64,000 nt of DNA from an uncultured Chitinophaga sp. (GCA_902168205.1 CABHOK010000011.1:310001-374000), one strand, 5' to 3'; positions 46,257 to 59,309 are shown, counted from the first letter of the stretch. The notes: a model not told the origin generated them from the letters alone. Numbers and translations are program-made.

Positions 46257-47981
46257 CTATTTATAGCTGTATATTTTGTATTTCAATATACTATATCCAC
46301 CATCAGGTTGCTTTTGAAAACGCAAGGTAGCCGCTGGCTGCGGAGGTGCATAGCCAAAACCATAGTCACCACCACCGGTGCCTTCATCGCCATTCAGCCT
46401 TCTGATCACTTGCCATTTTCCATTCACAAATTGTCCCTCCTCAATCGACTCAACATCCAGCCGCAAGGATTTGTCTGTTATGCGCTCGGGTGTAAATGTG
46501 AGCAAGTAATCTTTGCCGATCACCATAAATTCATCTTTACCGGTATGTATAATAATTCCTCCGGCCACAGAGGGAGGAGGCGGTGGTGGAAGTCCGGGTA
46601 TATTGGTAAAATTAGATTGTCTGCCGAGCTCCGCTTTTATCGTATAGCCTCCCAGCTTGAGGTGTTGTATGCGCTGCACCGTGTCCACCAGTATACCGGC
46701 CATGGTACCTTTACCCTGGTGCTGAAGGATCAGCTCCTTTACCTGTTGCAGCGTTGCGTAGGTTGGTGTTATAGGATCGTACGCTGCAGGATAATCATCA
46801 ATACCAAAGGGTGCATAACCAAATATATCATACTGTCCAAAGGCCCAGAAGGCTTCGTGTGCCGAGCGCTCTCCCGGGCGAACCTCCGGTATAAAAAATG
46901 CATTGCCGGGCCGGTGGTATTGCTGCACGGTATAGCGTATATCGGGTACATATATATCCGGCACAATAAGATCGATAGCCGGTGCTGCAGCGCGCCATAT
47001 ATCCAGTGTGTGTGGTGTAGGTCCGCCACTGGGATATTTACCCGGCCATGCACCGCCCACACCCGGTTGCTTTATCCACGCGTTTACATACATCGGTAGC
47101 GGGTATGCTTCTTTTCCGGCAGCAGCTATTTTACCTATATATTTAGCGTAATGGTATACGGTGAATAATTCTTCCGTCAGGTGCGAAAGTGTTTTCCAGT
47201 TCTTGTCATCGAATATACTTTTTCCGAAAACTTCTTCCCAGGTACCTTTCAATTTATACCCGCGTATTTTTAAGACACTGTCCAATTCAGGCTGCAGCTT
47301 TCCTTTGTTTGCCGAGATATAGTCGGCAAGATCTTTGGGTATAGGCGATTGATAAGCCTTGTTTGCAGCGTCACTATAGTCGCGCGGTGTATTGAATAAT
47401 CCCACTTCATTTTGTACCTGTACCATAATAACCGTCTGCTCTTTTTCATCGATGTTTCGTATATGTTGCATCATGGCACGAAAGGCGCGTGCGTCTGCCG
47501 TGGCTGTTGCGTCACCGAAAGCAGAAAGATGTTGTAACGTATTGCCCTTCGCGTCTTTGGCCCGCGGATATTTTTGTGTGTTGTTCTTCACCCAGGCCGG
47601 AGCATACATGGAATAGCCGTTCTTCCATGAAGCAAACCAAAGTATAACCAGGTGCAAGTCTTCTTTACGCGCACCGGTAATCATGCTGTCGAGTAACGTG
47701 AAATCAAATTTACCTTCCATCGGTTCAACCAGTTCCCAATAAGCAGCAGCAATAACGGTGTTGAGATTTTTTGCTTTCATGTTTTTCCAGATCGGGCGCA
47801 TATAGGCAGCTCCCGATGTACTGGAGTTATGTAACTCTCCACCCAGTATCAGAAAAGGTTTACCCTTCACGATAAGTTGTGTGGTCGCTTCTTTTTTTAT
47901 AAGGTGAGGAGCCGCTGAAGACTGAGCCAGTACAGGTATCGTAATAATTAAATAGAACAGAAGTGCGAGATATCTTTTCAT
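46257..47981 (-). CDS. GH35 beta-galactosidase-like enzyme with DUF5597 domain
   Basis: 574 residues: a signal peptide (PVLAQS, about residue 20), then a TIM barrel. The probable acid/base Glu192 lies in VQVQNEVGLF and the nucleophile Glu366 in FFIPEVRPG, as in GH35/GH42-like enzymes; FLILGGELHNSS at the N-terminus is typical of the group. The C-terminal DUF5597-like region is strand-rich with a Pro-rich linker (PPPPPS). Relatives such as Bgl35A act on galactose side chains of xyloglucan. It is exported and not part of a polysaccharide utilisation locus here. Confidence 0.88.
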   Translation of the reverse strand: MKRYLALLFYLIITIPVLAQSSAAPHLIKKEATTQLIVKGKPFLILGGELHNSSTSGAAYMRPIWKNMKAKNLNTVIAAAYWELVEPMEGKFDFTLLDSMITGARKEDLHLVILWFASWKNGYSMYAPAWVKNNTQKYPRAKDAKGNTLQHLSAFGDATATADARAFRAMMQHIRNIDEKEQTVIMVQVQNEVGLFNTPRDYSDAANKAYQSPIPKDLADYISANKGKLQPELDSVLKIRGYKLKGTWEEVFGKSIFDDKNWKTLSHLTEELFTVYHYAKYIGKIAAAGKEAYPLPMYVNAWIKQPGVGGAWPGKYPSGGPTPHTLDIWRAAAPAIDLIVPDIYVPDIRYTVQQYHRPGNAFFIPEVRPGERSAHEAFWAFGQYDIFGYAPFGIDDYPAAYDPITPTYATLQQVKELILQHQGKGTMAGILVDTVQRIQHLKLGGYTIKAELGRQSNFTNIPGLPPPPPPSVAGGIIIHTGKDEFMVIGKDYLLTFTPERITDKSLRLDVESIEEGQFVNGKWQVIRRLNGDEGTGGGDYGFGYAPPQPAATLRFQKQPDGGYSILKYKIYSYK

Positions 47982-48274
47982 TTGTCAAAAGTTAGAAACC
48001 AACAGTCAAGACTAGTATTGCAACGATCGCAGGCAGGCATTGTTGAATGACGTACTTTTCAGTGATTCACCCTGACGCAATTCCTTATTACAACGTTAAA
48101 CATGCAGATCAGGTAAAAGTATTTCGTAAGGATACGACAGGATTTATACTTGGTGATGGAGATTTGGGAACATGAGCCAATCCGCTCCATGAAAGGTTGT
48201 ATGACGTGACCAATGTCTCGTTTTGCGTCCATATTCGTCTTGTTTTCAACAGGGGCAGATATTAACTTCACACT
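47982..48274. other. Divergent intergenic region
   Basis: 293 bases between the divergent GH35 and response regulator genes. I see no repeat, hairpin or recognisable promoter element; a 70-codon minus-strand frame here has no coding features. Confidence 0.4.
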
Positions 48275-48667
48275 ATGCCTGCTCTTAAAACTATTTTGAT
48301 AATCGATGATGATGTAGATGATCAGGAGATACTAATAACCGCTATTCAGGAGTTGGATGAGACGATCACATGCGTCACAGCTTTGAACGGTATAGAGGGG
48401 CTGGATAAGTTGAAGGCAAAAGAAGTAGTACCGAAGTTGATCTTTCTTGATCTGAACATGCCCGCTATGAATGGTTTTCAATTCCTGGAGCATGTAAGAG
48501 GTAACGATGAACTCAGCAAAATTCCGGTTGTTGTCTTTTCCACTTCTTCGAACTCTTCCGATGTGCAGCAGACTAAAAAGCTGGGTGCTATTGATTTCTT
48601 TACAAAGCCAGCGAGCTTTCTTAAACTGAAGCAATTATTAATTCCACGGCTTGAGTTTATCAGGTAG
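48275..48667 (+). CDS. Single-domain response regulator (CheY-like)
   Basis: 130 residues, one receiver domain: acidic cluster DDDVDD near residue 11, phosphorylation site in FLDLNMPAM (about Asp59), Thr/Ser in VVFSTSSNSSD and Lys in FFTKPASF. The DDD...SSNxxDV..TKPxSF pattern is typical of the Rcp1-like receivers paired with PAS kinases of phytochrome type. No output domain, so it acts by protein contact or phosphotransfer. The downstream PAS kinase begins 61 bases after its stop and is the likely partner. Confidence 0.92.
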   Translation: MPALKTILIIDDDVDDQEILITAIQELDETITCVTALNGIEGLDKLKAKEVVPKLIFLDLNMPAMNGFQFLEHVRGNDELSKIPVVVFSTSSNSSDVQQTKKLGAIDFFTKPASFLKLKQLLIPRLEFIR

Positions 48668-48728
48668 GTACAGGTATAATTTTTTTATAAGCCGGGATAT
48701 CCTGGCCTTACGTGACGAACTACATGCG

Positions 48729-51461
48729 ATGGAAAATGCTCTTCGTAAAATAGAGGAAAGGGAACAGCGATTCAGAGATCTTCTGAAGGAAGCTCCTGTC
48801 TCTACCGCGTTGCTAACGGGGCCTGATCTCATTATTGAAATAGCCAACGATATATCGCTTGATCTCTGGCGGCGTGATGCTTCTATCATTGGAAAAAAGT
48901 TACTGGAGGCTATGCCGGAGATGGAGTGGCAGCCTGCCTATAAAGAATTACTGAAAGTTTATTCTACGGGAGTTACGTATGTAGGCAAAGAAGTTGTAGC
49001 CTATCTGAAGAAGCATGATGTGCTGGAAAAGGTATATGTAAATTTTACCTATAAAGCCATTTTTGATTCGCATGGAAAAGTTACCGGTGTATTTGCCGTT
49101 GGTTATGATGTAACAGAACAGGTAATAGCGCGCGAACGGATACAGGATGCAGAGGAGCGTGCACGGTTGGCGATAGAGTCGGCCGGCATGGGCACTTTCG
49201 ACCTGACGTATGAGACAGGAGTGTTGATTACGTCAGCACGGTTCAGCGAGATCTTTGGAATTTCAGGACCGCGTACGCGCGATGAATATATAGCTTTCGT
49301 TCACCCGGACGATCATCCTATATACCTGGCGGCCCATAGAACAGCCGAACGAACCGGAGTGCTGATGTATGAGTTGCGCATCATTCATCCGGATGGAAGT
49401 ATACATTGGATACGTTTGAACGGGAAAGTGTTTTACAACGATGACAAGAAACCGTCCCGGCTTATAGGCACTGCGTTGGATATAACGGAGCAGAAGCAAT
49501 CGCAAAGAATGCTCATCGAAAGTGAACAGCGGTTTCGGACGTTGATCACAGAAACGTCTATGGTAGCCATGGGGCTATATATAGGCCCTGAGCTCCGGAT
49601 TCAATATGTGAATGATGTAATGATGCAATTCTGGGGGAAGGATGCGTCTGTTATTGGTAAAACCTTCGAAGAAGCTATACCGGAATTAAAAGAACAACCC
49701 TTTCTGGAAAGGCTTCACCATGTATATACTACCGGTGAAACCTATGAAGGAAAAGAAGATATAGCACGGTTGGTTGTAAACGGTCAACCGCAGGATTTCT
49801 ATTTCAATTATATATATAAGGCATTGCGTGATTCGGAGGGAAGAATCTACGGTATACATCATATCGCTATTGACGTAACGGAGGCGGTATTGGCCAAGAC
49901 GGAGTTAACGGAACGCGAGATGAGTTTTCGTATGCTTATTATGCAGGCGCCTGTTGGCATTTGTATTGTACGGAATAATCCTGTTGAGGCAGAAGTTGTG
50001 AACGATGCTTTTCTTCAGCTCATCGGTAAAACACGGGCAGAGTTTAACAGCAAGTCGTATTGGGACGCATTGGATGGAATACGGGATGTATACGAACCTA
50101 TTGTTACTTATGTGTTTAATACCGGAGTGCCCTTTGTTGGAAGAGAACATGCTGTGACGCTTACTCGCAATGGCCGGGAACAAAAACTGTTTATTGATTT
50201 TGTATGCGAGCCTTTCCGCGAGGTTGGTAACGCAGTAAAGAAAGTAATTATCCTTGCCATTGATGTAACGGATAAAGTAATTGCCAGAAAGAAGATTGAA
50301 GAATCGCGCGATTACCTGAGCTCCATTATGGAATCATTGCCACAGATGGCATTTGCTGCGAGTGCAACAGGTGAAGTTACGTATGTAAACAAACAATGGA
50401 AGGATTATACCGGATTGAAGAATGAATTGGATCATTTATGGATGACGTTGTTGTATCCGAATGATGCGGAAGCGTTTATAGCACAGTGGAACGCAGCTGT
50501 TACCAGTGGTATAACGTTCGAGCGGGAAGCCCGGTATAAAAAACACTCCGGTGAGTTTCGATGGCATTTTATACGGGCCGTACCCATTGTTAATGCCGGC
50601 AACCAGATAGCCAAGTGGGTAGGCACCTGCACTGATATTCATGATCAGAAACTTTCATTGGAAGGACTTGAGATCAAAGTCAGCGAACGTACACGCGACC
50701 TGCAACGGTCGAATGTTGAACTGCAGCAATTTGCCTATATAGCTTCACACGATCTGCAGGAACCTCTTCGTAAAATAGCAACCTTCACGGAATTGCTGAG
50801 CAACAATCTGGGCAACGATATCGATGAGAAATCAAAATCTTATCTCGGCAAGATCACCGCTTCTGCCAGGCGAATGCTGGCGCTTATACAGGGTGTATTG
50901 AACTTTTCGCAATTATCGCGGGGTGAAGAGTTCTTTGATATGGTTGACCTGAATGAAGTTATAGCAGAAGTAAAAAGCGATTTCGAGTTGACTATTGTTG
51001 AGAAGGGAGCCCGCGTTCATGCTGAGCGGTTACCGTTTATACCCGGCATCCGGTTGCAGTTAGTACAGTTGTTCTCAAACCTGTTAAGCAATGCATTAAA
51101 ATTTTCGAAGCCGGGAAAATATCCGGAGATCTTTATAAAGGTATGCGACCTGGCATTGCGCGAGGTTAGCGACTATCCTGCGCTCAATCCGAGACGACCC
51201 TATATTTGCCTGGAGTTTAAAGATAATGGTATAGGTTTCTCGCAGGAGTACGCCGAGCAGGTCTTTGTAATTTTTCAGCGGCTCAACGATCGTCAGTCAT
51301 ATACAGGAACAGGCATAGGCCTGGCGTTGTGTAAGCGTATTGTGCTCAATCATAAAGGAGAAATTTACGCACGATCAAAACCCGGTGAAGGTTCTTCATT
51401 CTATATCATTCTGCCGAAAGAGCTGGATGAAGAACAGGCTGTGGAGGGACGGTTTGTATAA
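48729..51461 (+). CDS. Soluble multi-PAS sensor histidine kinase
   Basis: 910 residues from the ATG at 48729. The frame continues upstream to a TTG at 48651 that overlaps the regulator gene; that longer form has no better support. Five PAS domains follow a short coiled coil, starting near residues 15, 145, 270, 395 and 520; each ends in the DVTE/DITE linker. Then come a phosphoacceptor box FAYIASHDLQEPLRKI, an N box LFSNLLSNALKFS and a G2 box TGTGIGLALCKRIV. There is no transmembrane segment, so it senses cytoplasmic signals. The DLQEPLRKI box is typical of phytochrome-like kinases that use small receivers such as the one encoded just before it. Confidence 0.92.
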   Translation: MENALRKIEEREQRFRDLLKEAPVSTALLTGPDLIIEIANDISLDLWRRDASIIGKKLLEAMPEMEWQPAYKELLKVYSTGVTYVGKEVVAYLKKHDVLEKVYVNFTYKAIFDSHGKVTGVFAVGYDVTEQVIARERIQDAEERARLAIESAGMGTFDLTYETGVLITSARFSEIFGISGPRTRDEYIAFVHPDDHPIYLAAHRTAERTGVLMYELRIIHPDGSIHWIRLNGKVFYNDDKKPSRLIGTALDITEQKQSQRMLIESEQRFRTLITETSMVAMGLYIGPELRIQYVNDVMMQFWGKDASVIGKTFEEAIPELKEQPFLERLHHVYTTGETYEGKEDIARLVVNGQPQDFYFNYIYKALRDSEGRIYGIHHIAIDVTEAVLAKTELTEREMSFRMLIMQAPVGICIVRNNPVEAEVVNDAFLQLIGKTRAEFNSKSYWDALDGIRDVYEPIVTYVFNTGVPFVGREHAVTLTRNGREQKLFIDFVCEPFREVGNAVKKVIILAIDVTDKVIARKKIEESRDYLSSIMESLPQMAFAASATGEVTYVNKQWKDYTGLKNELDHLWMTLLYPNDAEAFIAQWNAAVTSGITFEREARYKKHSGEFRWHFIRAVPIVNAGNQIAKWVGTCTDIHDQKLSLEGLEIKVSERTRDLQRSNVELQQFAYIASHDLQEPLRKIATFTELLSNNLGNDIDEKSKSYLGKITASARRMLALIQGVLNFSQLSRGEEFFDMVDLNEVIAEVKSDFELTIVEKGARVHAERLPFIPGIRLQLVQLFSNLLSNALKFSKPGKYPEIFIKVCDLALREVSDYPALNPRRPYICLEFKDNGIGFSQEYAEQVFVIFQRLNDRQSYTGTGIGLALCKRIVLNHKGEIYARSKPGEGSSFYIILPKELDEEQAVEGRFV

Positions 51462-51519
51462 ATCATGTGTAAGTTGGTATAAATCATAAATTTTATAGTC
51501 GTTTTAAATGCAGGTGCTA

Positions 51520-51527
51520 TATTTTTG
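51520..51527 (+). promoter_or_regulatory. -7 element before the DUF4861 gene
   Basis: TATTTTTG matches TAnnTTTG. Transcription would begin near 51534, leaving a leader of about 46 bases before the ATG at 51580. A matching -33 TTG is not obvious. Confidence 0.4.
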
Positions 51528-51579
51528 TATAGTTCTTTGCTAGATTCAATAGTTTATTTTTTCATCGATAAAACCAAAC

Positions 51580-52764
51580 ATGCTGAAACGAATAACAACC
51601 TGTGCCCTGGTGATGATGATTATAGTCACCGCCTGTCAGAAGAAAAACGTAGTGCGTACACTTACAGTAAAAAATAGCCTGGATATAGATCGTCCTGCTT
51701 CGACAGTATCCATACCGTTGGATACATTGCAAGAACTGGTAACAAAATACGGTGCTGATCACCTGGTAATAAAAGATCAGGATAAACTCCTGGTAACGCA
51801 GCTTGTTGATACGGAAGGCGATGGTATACCCAATGAGTTACTTTTTCAAACAGACATAAAAGCCGGTGAAGAAAAAGACTTTACCATAGAAGCAGTTAAA
51901 GAAGTTGCTGCTTCTGCACCGGAGCATACAACCTACTCGCGCTTTGTGCCGGAGCGTATTGATGACTATGCGTGGGAGAATGATCGTGTAGCCTTTCGTA
52001 CATACGGTCCGAAAGCACAGCAAATCACCGAATCGGGTAAACCTGGTGGAACACTTACCAGTGGTATGGATTGCTGGTTCAAGCGTGTAGCCTATCCGGT
52101 AATTGACAAATGGTATAAAAAGAACCTGGATACAGCCGGATACTATCACATTGATCATGGCGAAGGATATGATCCCTATCACGTGGGCAACAGCCGCGGA
52201 TGCGGTGGTATAGGTATATGGGAAAGCGACTCACTCTATGTGTCAAAGAATTTTATATCGTACAAGACTATAGCCTCAGGTCCCATACGAACCATCTTTG
52301 AATTAACGTATGCACCGTGGAGTGCGAATGGTGCTATAGTGAATGAGAAGAAAATTATCAGCCTTGATCTGGGCAGTAACCTGAGCAGGCATGAAGTACA
52401 TATACAAAGCAATAAACCGCTGCCGAATATTACCACAGGCATTACGCTGCACGATCAGAAAGGAGAAGCAAAGCTCGATTCAGTAACGGGCTGGATTCGC
52501 TATTGGGAACCTATAGATGATTCTGAACTGGGTACTGGTATCGTAGTAGCACCACAGCAAGTTATAGCGCTGAAAGAATATCGCACCAAGACCAAAGATC
52601 AAAGTCATGTACTGATAGTAGCAAAGCCTGAAGATGTAGTGGTATACTATGCCGGCTTTGGCTGGAAGAAGAGTGGACAGTATACTTCTGTCGCTGACTG
52701 GGATCAATACCTGACAAACTTCTCGAAGCAAATAGCTTCCCCGTTAACCATCCATATTAAATAA
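51580..52764 (+). CDS. DUF4861-family lipoprotein
   Basis: 394 residues with a lipoprotein signal ending IIVTAC. The DUF4861 features are DRPASTVSIPLD and DGIPNELLFQTDIKAGEEK early, then YAWENDRVAFRTYGP, LTSGMDCWFKRVAYPVIDKWY and HIDHGEGYDPYHVGNSRGCGG. The family is found in polysaccharide-utilising Bacteroidetes and is thought to act on or bind sugars, but no activity is assigned. It stands alone, followed by an 8-bp inverted repeat at 52776. Confidence 0.88.
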   Translation: MLKRITTCALVMMIIVTACQKKNVVRTLTVKNSLDIDRPASTVSIPLDTLQELVTKYGADHLVIKDQDKLLVTQLVDTEGDGIPNELLFQTDIKAGEEKDFTIEAVKEVAASAPEHTTYSRFVPERIDDYAWENDRVAFRTYGPKAQQITESGKPGGTLTSGMDCWFKRVAYPVIDKWYKKNLDTAGYYHIDHGEGYDPYHVGNSRGCGGIGIWESDSLYVSKNFISYKTIASGPIRTIFELTYAPWSANGAIVNEKKIISLDLGSNLSRHEVHIQSNKPLPNITTGITLHDQKGEAKLDSVTGWIRYWEPIDDSELGTGIVVAPQQVIALKEYRTKTKDQSHVLIVAKPEDVVVYYAGFGWKKSGQYTSVADWDQYLTNFSKQIASPLTIHIK

Positions 52765-52775
52765 AACTATAAGAT

Positions 52776-52803
52776 TGCTATAGCGATCGATAGAACTATA
52801 GCA
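52776..52803. other. 8-bp inverted repeat TGCTATAG / CTATAGCA
   Basis: A perfect inverted repeat (52776-52783 with 52796-52803) with a 12-base spacer, between the DUF4861 and thiolase genes. It lacks an adjacent T run, so it may be an operator or a weak 3-prime hairpin. The CTATAG core is also a generally frequent word in this DNA. Confidence 0.35.
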
Positions 52804-52897
52804 TATATAGTCTGGAGTGTTAAGTTTTTTGAATGACTATAGATGCATCAGAAACTTTTGAGTAATCTTGAACCGGATTTTAATTTTTTGAGCAAAC

Positions 52898-54178
52898 ATG
52901 CTGGCAGCAAAACTAGTACGAAGGGTCGCGATAGTAGGGTATAACCGCATTCCTTTTGCAAGGCAAAATACATTTTATGCCGAAGCTGGTAATAAGGATA
53001 TGATGGTAGCCGCCCTGCAGGGACTGATAGATCGGTATAAATTGCAAGGCATGTTGTTAGGAGAAGTTGCAGGTGGGGCTGTGATCAAACACAGCTGGGA
53101 GATTAACCTGATGCGCGAATGTGTTATGGCAACATCACTCAACCCGGCAACGCCAGCGTGTGATATACAACAGGCTTGTGATACGGGTATAGAAACCGCA
53201 GTATATATCGCCAATAAAATTGCCCTCGGTCAAATTGATGTTGGTATAGCGGGGGGTGTGGATTCAACCAGTAATGTACCGCTGGTGCTGAACGAACGAC
53301 TCCGAAATATATTACTCACGGCACGCAGGGCGAAAACTATAGGAGCAAGGCTTAGCGAGTTTCTGAAGATACGGTTGAAAGATTTATACCCGGTTGCTCC
53401 CATGAACATTGAACCTCGTACGGGTTTATCCATGGGCGGACATACGGAAATTACGGCACGTTACTATGGTATAGCTCGTGAGGAGCAGGATGCTTTTGCA
53501 CTGGCCAGTCATCAGAAAATGGCGAAGGCGTATGACGAAGGATTTTTTCAGGACATGATAACACCGTATGCCGGTTTATCGCGCGATAATAATTTAAGAA
53601 CAGATACCAGCATGGAAAAGCTGGCCAAGCTGAAACCTGCCTTTGATAAAGAGAAGGGTACACTTACAGCTGGTAATTCTTCACCGCTTACCGATGGGGC
53701 ATCGTGTATACTATTGGCGAGTGAAGACTGGGCTCGCCAGCAAGGGCTGCCGGTGCTAGCCTATATAACTTTTGCAGAGCTTGCCGCCATCGAGTATATT
53801 GATCACAGGCATAACTTGTTGATGTCTCCGGTATATGCATCTACCCGTATGCTGAAGAAAGCCGGACTCACCTTGCAAGACTTTGATTACTACGAAATAC
53901 ACGAAGCCTTTGCCGCCCAGGTATTGGCGACTTTAAAAATTTGGGAGAGTAAAGAGCTTACTGCGCAGTTTGGTTTGGATGCACCGCTCGGCAGCATAGA
54001 CCGGAGCAAGCTTAATGTGAAAGGAAGCAGCCTGGCGGCAGGTCATCCCTTCGCAGCAACAGGAGGACGGGTGCTGGCAACCATGGCCAAGTTACTGCAT
54101 GAGAAGGGGAGTGGTCGCGGGTTTATTTCAGTTTGTGCTGCTGGTGGTCAAGGTGTCACGGCTATCCTGGAAAAGTAA
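52898..54178 (+). CDS. Acetyl-CoA C-acyltransferase (thiolase, FadI-like)
   Basis: 426 residues, complete thiolase. The nucleophile is Cys94 in IQQACDTGIE; the second half has YYEIHEAFAAQ, KLNVKGSSLAAGHPFAATGGR with the catalytic His, and ISVCAAGGQGVTAI with the second Cys. The length and the NKxALGQ-type helix after the nucleophile fit the FadI-like branch used in beta-oxidation. It has no 3-hydroxyacyl-CoA dehydrogenase partner next to it here. It is on the same strand as the sphingolipid genes but 446 bases away, so it is probably not part of that operon. Confidence 0.92.
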   Translation: MLAAKLVRRVAIVGYNRIPFARQNTFYAEAGNKDMMVAALQGLIDRYKLQGMLLGEVAGGAVIKHSWEINLMRECVMATSLNPATPACDIQQACDTGIETAVYIANKIALGQIDVGIAGGVDSTSNVPLVLNERLRNILLTARRAKTIGARLSEFLKIRLKDLYPVAPMNIEPRTGLSMGGHTEITARYYGIAREEQDAFALASHQKMAKAYDEGFFQDMITPYAGLSRDNNLRTDTSMEKLAKLKPAFDKEKGTLTAGNSSPLTDGASCILLASEDWARQQGLPVLAYITFAELAAIEYIDHRHNLLMSPVYASTRMLKKAGLTLQDFDYYEIHEAFAAQVLATLKIWESKELTAQFGLDAPLGSIDRSKLNVKGSSLAAGHPFAATGGRVLATMAKLLHEKGSGRGFISVCAAGGQGVTAILEK

Positions 54179-56947
<2,769 letters not shown>

Positions 56948-56951
<4 letters not shown>

Positions 56952-57934
56952 AAGAGCGTGTATTGATAACCGGGGCCAGCGGATTTGTAGGGTTTCACCT
57001 CATCGAAGCGGCTCTTCAAAAAGGTCTTGAGGTATATGCAGCGGTGCGTCCATCGAGCCAGGTGGAACACCTGAAGCATTTGCCGATACACTATACCACG
57101 CTTGATTTTTCAAACAGGAATGCACTCGAAGCAAACCTGCACGAAAATAAATACAGCTATATTATTCACGCAGCAGGTGCTATAAAAGCAGCAGACTATG
57201 CGGAGTATGTAAAAGTAAATGCAGAGTATACCCGTAACCTGGCACATGCAGCACAGGAGTCTGCTATAAGACTGAAGAAATTTGTCTTCATCAGCAGTCT
57301 GGCGTCCATGGGGCCGTCCGGAACGGGTAAACCTATAACAGAGCAAGATCAGGCAAACCCGCTTACAAGTTATGGCAAGAGTAAGCTGGTAGCCGAAACA
57401 TACCTGTCTGAACTGAAAGATCTGCCATTAATATCATTGCGTCCAACGGCAGTATATGGGCCACGCGAACGTGATATATTTATTATGATCAACGTCATTA
57501 ACAAAGGGTTTGAACCTTATATAGGACGTATACCCCAGAAGTTGAGCTTCATCTACGTGAAAGATCTTGCATCGGTATCGATACAGGCTTTGAATAGTGC
57601 TGTCAATAACAAAAGCTATATCGTGGCCGATGGTTTGAGCTACGACCGTTACCAGCTTGGTGAGATCGTGAAAACGATTCTGAAAAAGAATACGATCAAA
57701 CTACACTTGCCACTAGTGGTAGCAAAAGCTATAGCTGTATTGCAGGAAGGTGCCGGCTCCATCAGTGGCAAATCGCCTATACTGAGTCGCGAAAAGCTGG
57801 CCGAGTTAATTGCGCTTGACTGGTCATGCAATATTGAGCCGCTTCGAAACGACTTAGGCTTTGAGCCAAAGTATACGTTGGAAACCGGCATGGCAGAAAC
57901 TTTGCAATGGTATAAAGAAAATAAATGGCTGTAA
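56948..57934 (+). CDS. cerR: NAD-dependent epimerase/dehydratase family, candidate ceramide reductase
   Basis: 328 residues of the extended short-chain dehydrogenase family. The nucleotide loop is GASGFVG (9-15) and the catalytic YxxxK is Tyr142-Lys146 (SYGKSK), with the Ser of ISSLASMG before it. The sequence is close in kind to sugar epimerases, but the operon context after spt and bcerS fits CerR, which in Caulobacter reduces 3-keto-ceramide or 3-ketosphinganine in ceramide synthesis. A four-base overlap links it to the upstream gene, and inositol-3-phosphate synthase follows after 49 bases. Confidence 0.78.
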
Positions 57935-57983
57935 AAAAGCCTTTATATATACAGGTGGTATTTAAAATTTATAGTGAACGATT

Positions 57984-59309
57984 ATGAAAAAACAAATTGA
58001 AGATGCTAACGGTAAGTTAGGTGTACTCATTCCCGGACTTGGGGCCGTGGCCACTACAATGATTGCAGGTGTGGAGGCAGTAAAGAAAGGTCTTGCTCAA
58101 CCGGTAGGATCATTAACACAAACCGGCAATATCCGTTTGGGTAAAAGAACTGAGAACCGCTACCCGAAGATAAAAGACTTCGTGCCGCTGGCAGATTTGA
58201 ATGATATCGTTTTTGGTGGTTGGGATGTATATGAAGATAACGTATACGAAGCTGCTGTAAATGCACGTGTACTGGAACTCGGTTTACTGCAAGCTATCAA
58301 GCCTGAGCTTGAGCGCGTAAAACCAATGAAAGCCGTATTCGATAAATCCTATATCAGGAACCTCGATGGTACCAACATCAAGGAAGCTGCAACCAAGTAT
58401 GATCTTGCGCTTGCCGTAATGAAGGACATCGAAGACTTCAAAAAGAAAAATAACTGCAGCCGCCTGGTAATGGTGTGGTGCGGATCAACGGAGAAATATA
58501 TCGAGGAGACAGACGTACATCAAAGTATATATGCTTTCGAAGACGGTCTGCGTAATAACGACCCGATGATTTCGCCAAGTATGATCTACGCATACGCTGC
58601 CATCAAAATGGGTGTACCGTATGCAAACGGTGCTCCGAACCTTACCTGCGATATACCTGCATTGGTTGAACTGGCAAGAGAGAACAACGTACCGGTAGGA
58701 GGTAAAGATTTCAAAACAGGTCAGACCCTGATGAAGACTATACTGGCCCCGGGTTTACATGCACGTTCACTCGGTATACGCGGATGGTTCTCAACAAACA
58801 TCTTAGGAAACCGCGATGGTCTTGTACTCGATGATCCGGATAACTTCAAAACAAAAGAAGTATCTAAACTTGGTGTACTCGAAGATATACTCAGACCTGA
58901 GCAGAGCCCGGAACTATACGGAGATATATACCACAAGATCCGTATCAACTATTATCCTCCGCACGGTGATAACAAAGAGAGCTGGGATAACATCGACATC
59001 TTCGGCTGGTTAGGATACCCGATGCAGATCAAGATCAACTTCCTGTGCCGCGATTCAATCCTCGCAGCTCCGATCGTGCTTGACCTGGCATTGTTCATGG
59101 ACCTTGCGAAACGTGCTGAGATGAGTGGTATACAGGAGTGGTTGTCATTCTACTTCAAGTCGCCACAAACAGCACCAGAACTTCGTCCGGAGCACGATAT
59201 ATTCAAGCAGCTTATCAAACTGCAGAATACACTGCGCCACATGATGGGCGAGGATTTGATCACGCACTTAGGACTCGACTATTATCAGGATCTCGTAGAG
59301 GCTCTGTAG
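57984..59309 (+). CDS. ino1: Inositol-3-phosphate synthase (MIPS)
   Basis: 441 residues; converts glucose 6-phosphate to 1L-myo-inositol 3-phosphate in an NAD-dependent reaction. Features: nucleotide loop GLGAVATT near residue 19, the core RLVMVWCGSTEKY, MISPSMIYAYAAIKMGVPYANGAPN in the middle, GGKDFKTGQTLMKTILAP with the catalytic lysine and Thr, and LGYPMQIKINFLCRDSILAAPIVLD near the end. Bacteria that make inositol lipids carry this enzyme; here it opens the inositol half of the locus directly after the ceramide genes. The stop TAG overlaps the GTG start of the next gene by one base. Confidence 0.95.
   Translation: MKKQIEDANGKLGVLIPGLGAVATTMIAGVEAVKKGLAQPVGSLTQTGNIRLGKRTENRYPKIKDFVPLADLNDIVFGGWDVYEDNVYEAAVNARVLELGLLQAIKPELERVKPMKAVFDKSYIRNLDGTNIKEAATKYDLALAVMKDIEDFKKKNNCSRLVMVWCGSTEKYIEETDVHQSIYAFEDGLRNNDPMISPSMIYAYAAIKMGVPYANGAPNLTCDIPALVELARENNVPVGGKDFKTGQTLMKTILAPGLHARSLGIRGWFSTNILGNRDGLVLDDPDNFKTKEVSKLGVLEDILRPEQSPELYGDIYHKIRINYYPPHGDNKESWDNIDIFGWLGYPMQIKINFLCRDSILAAPIVLDLALFMDLAKRAEMSGIQEWLSFYFKSPQTAPELRPEHDIFKQLIKLQNTLRHMMGEDLITHLGLDYYQDLVEAL

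Noticed and set aside
48059-48271. 70-codon minus-strand frame upstream of the response regulator
   Set aside because: No signal, domain or coding composition; it lies in a divergent promoter region.
59138-59308. N-terminal extension of the PgpA-like protein
   Set aside because: This part overlaps the C-terminus of inositol-3-phosphate synthase in another frame; the PgpA homology begins after the GTG at 59309, which overlaps the stop of that gene by one base.
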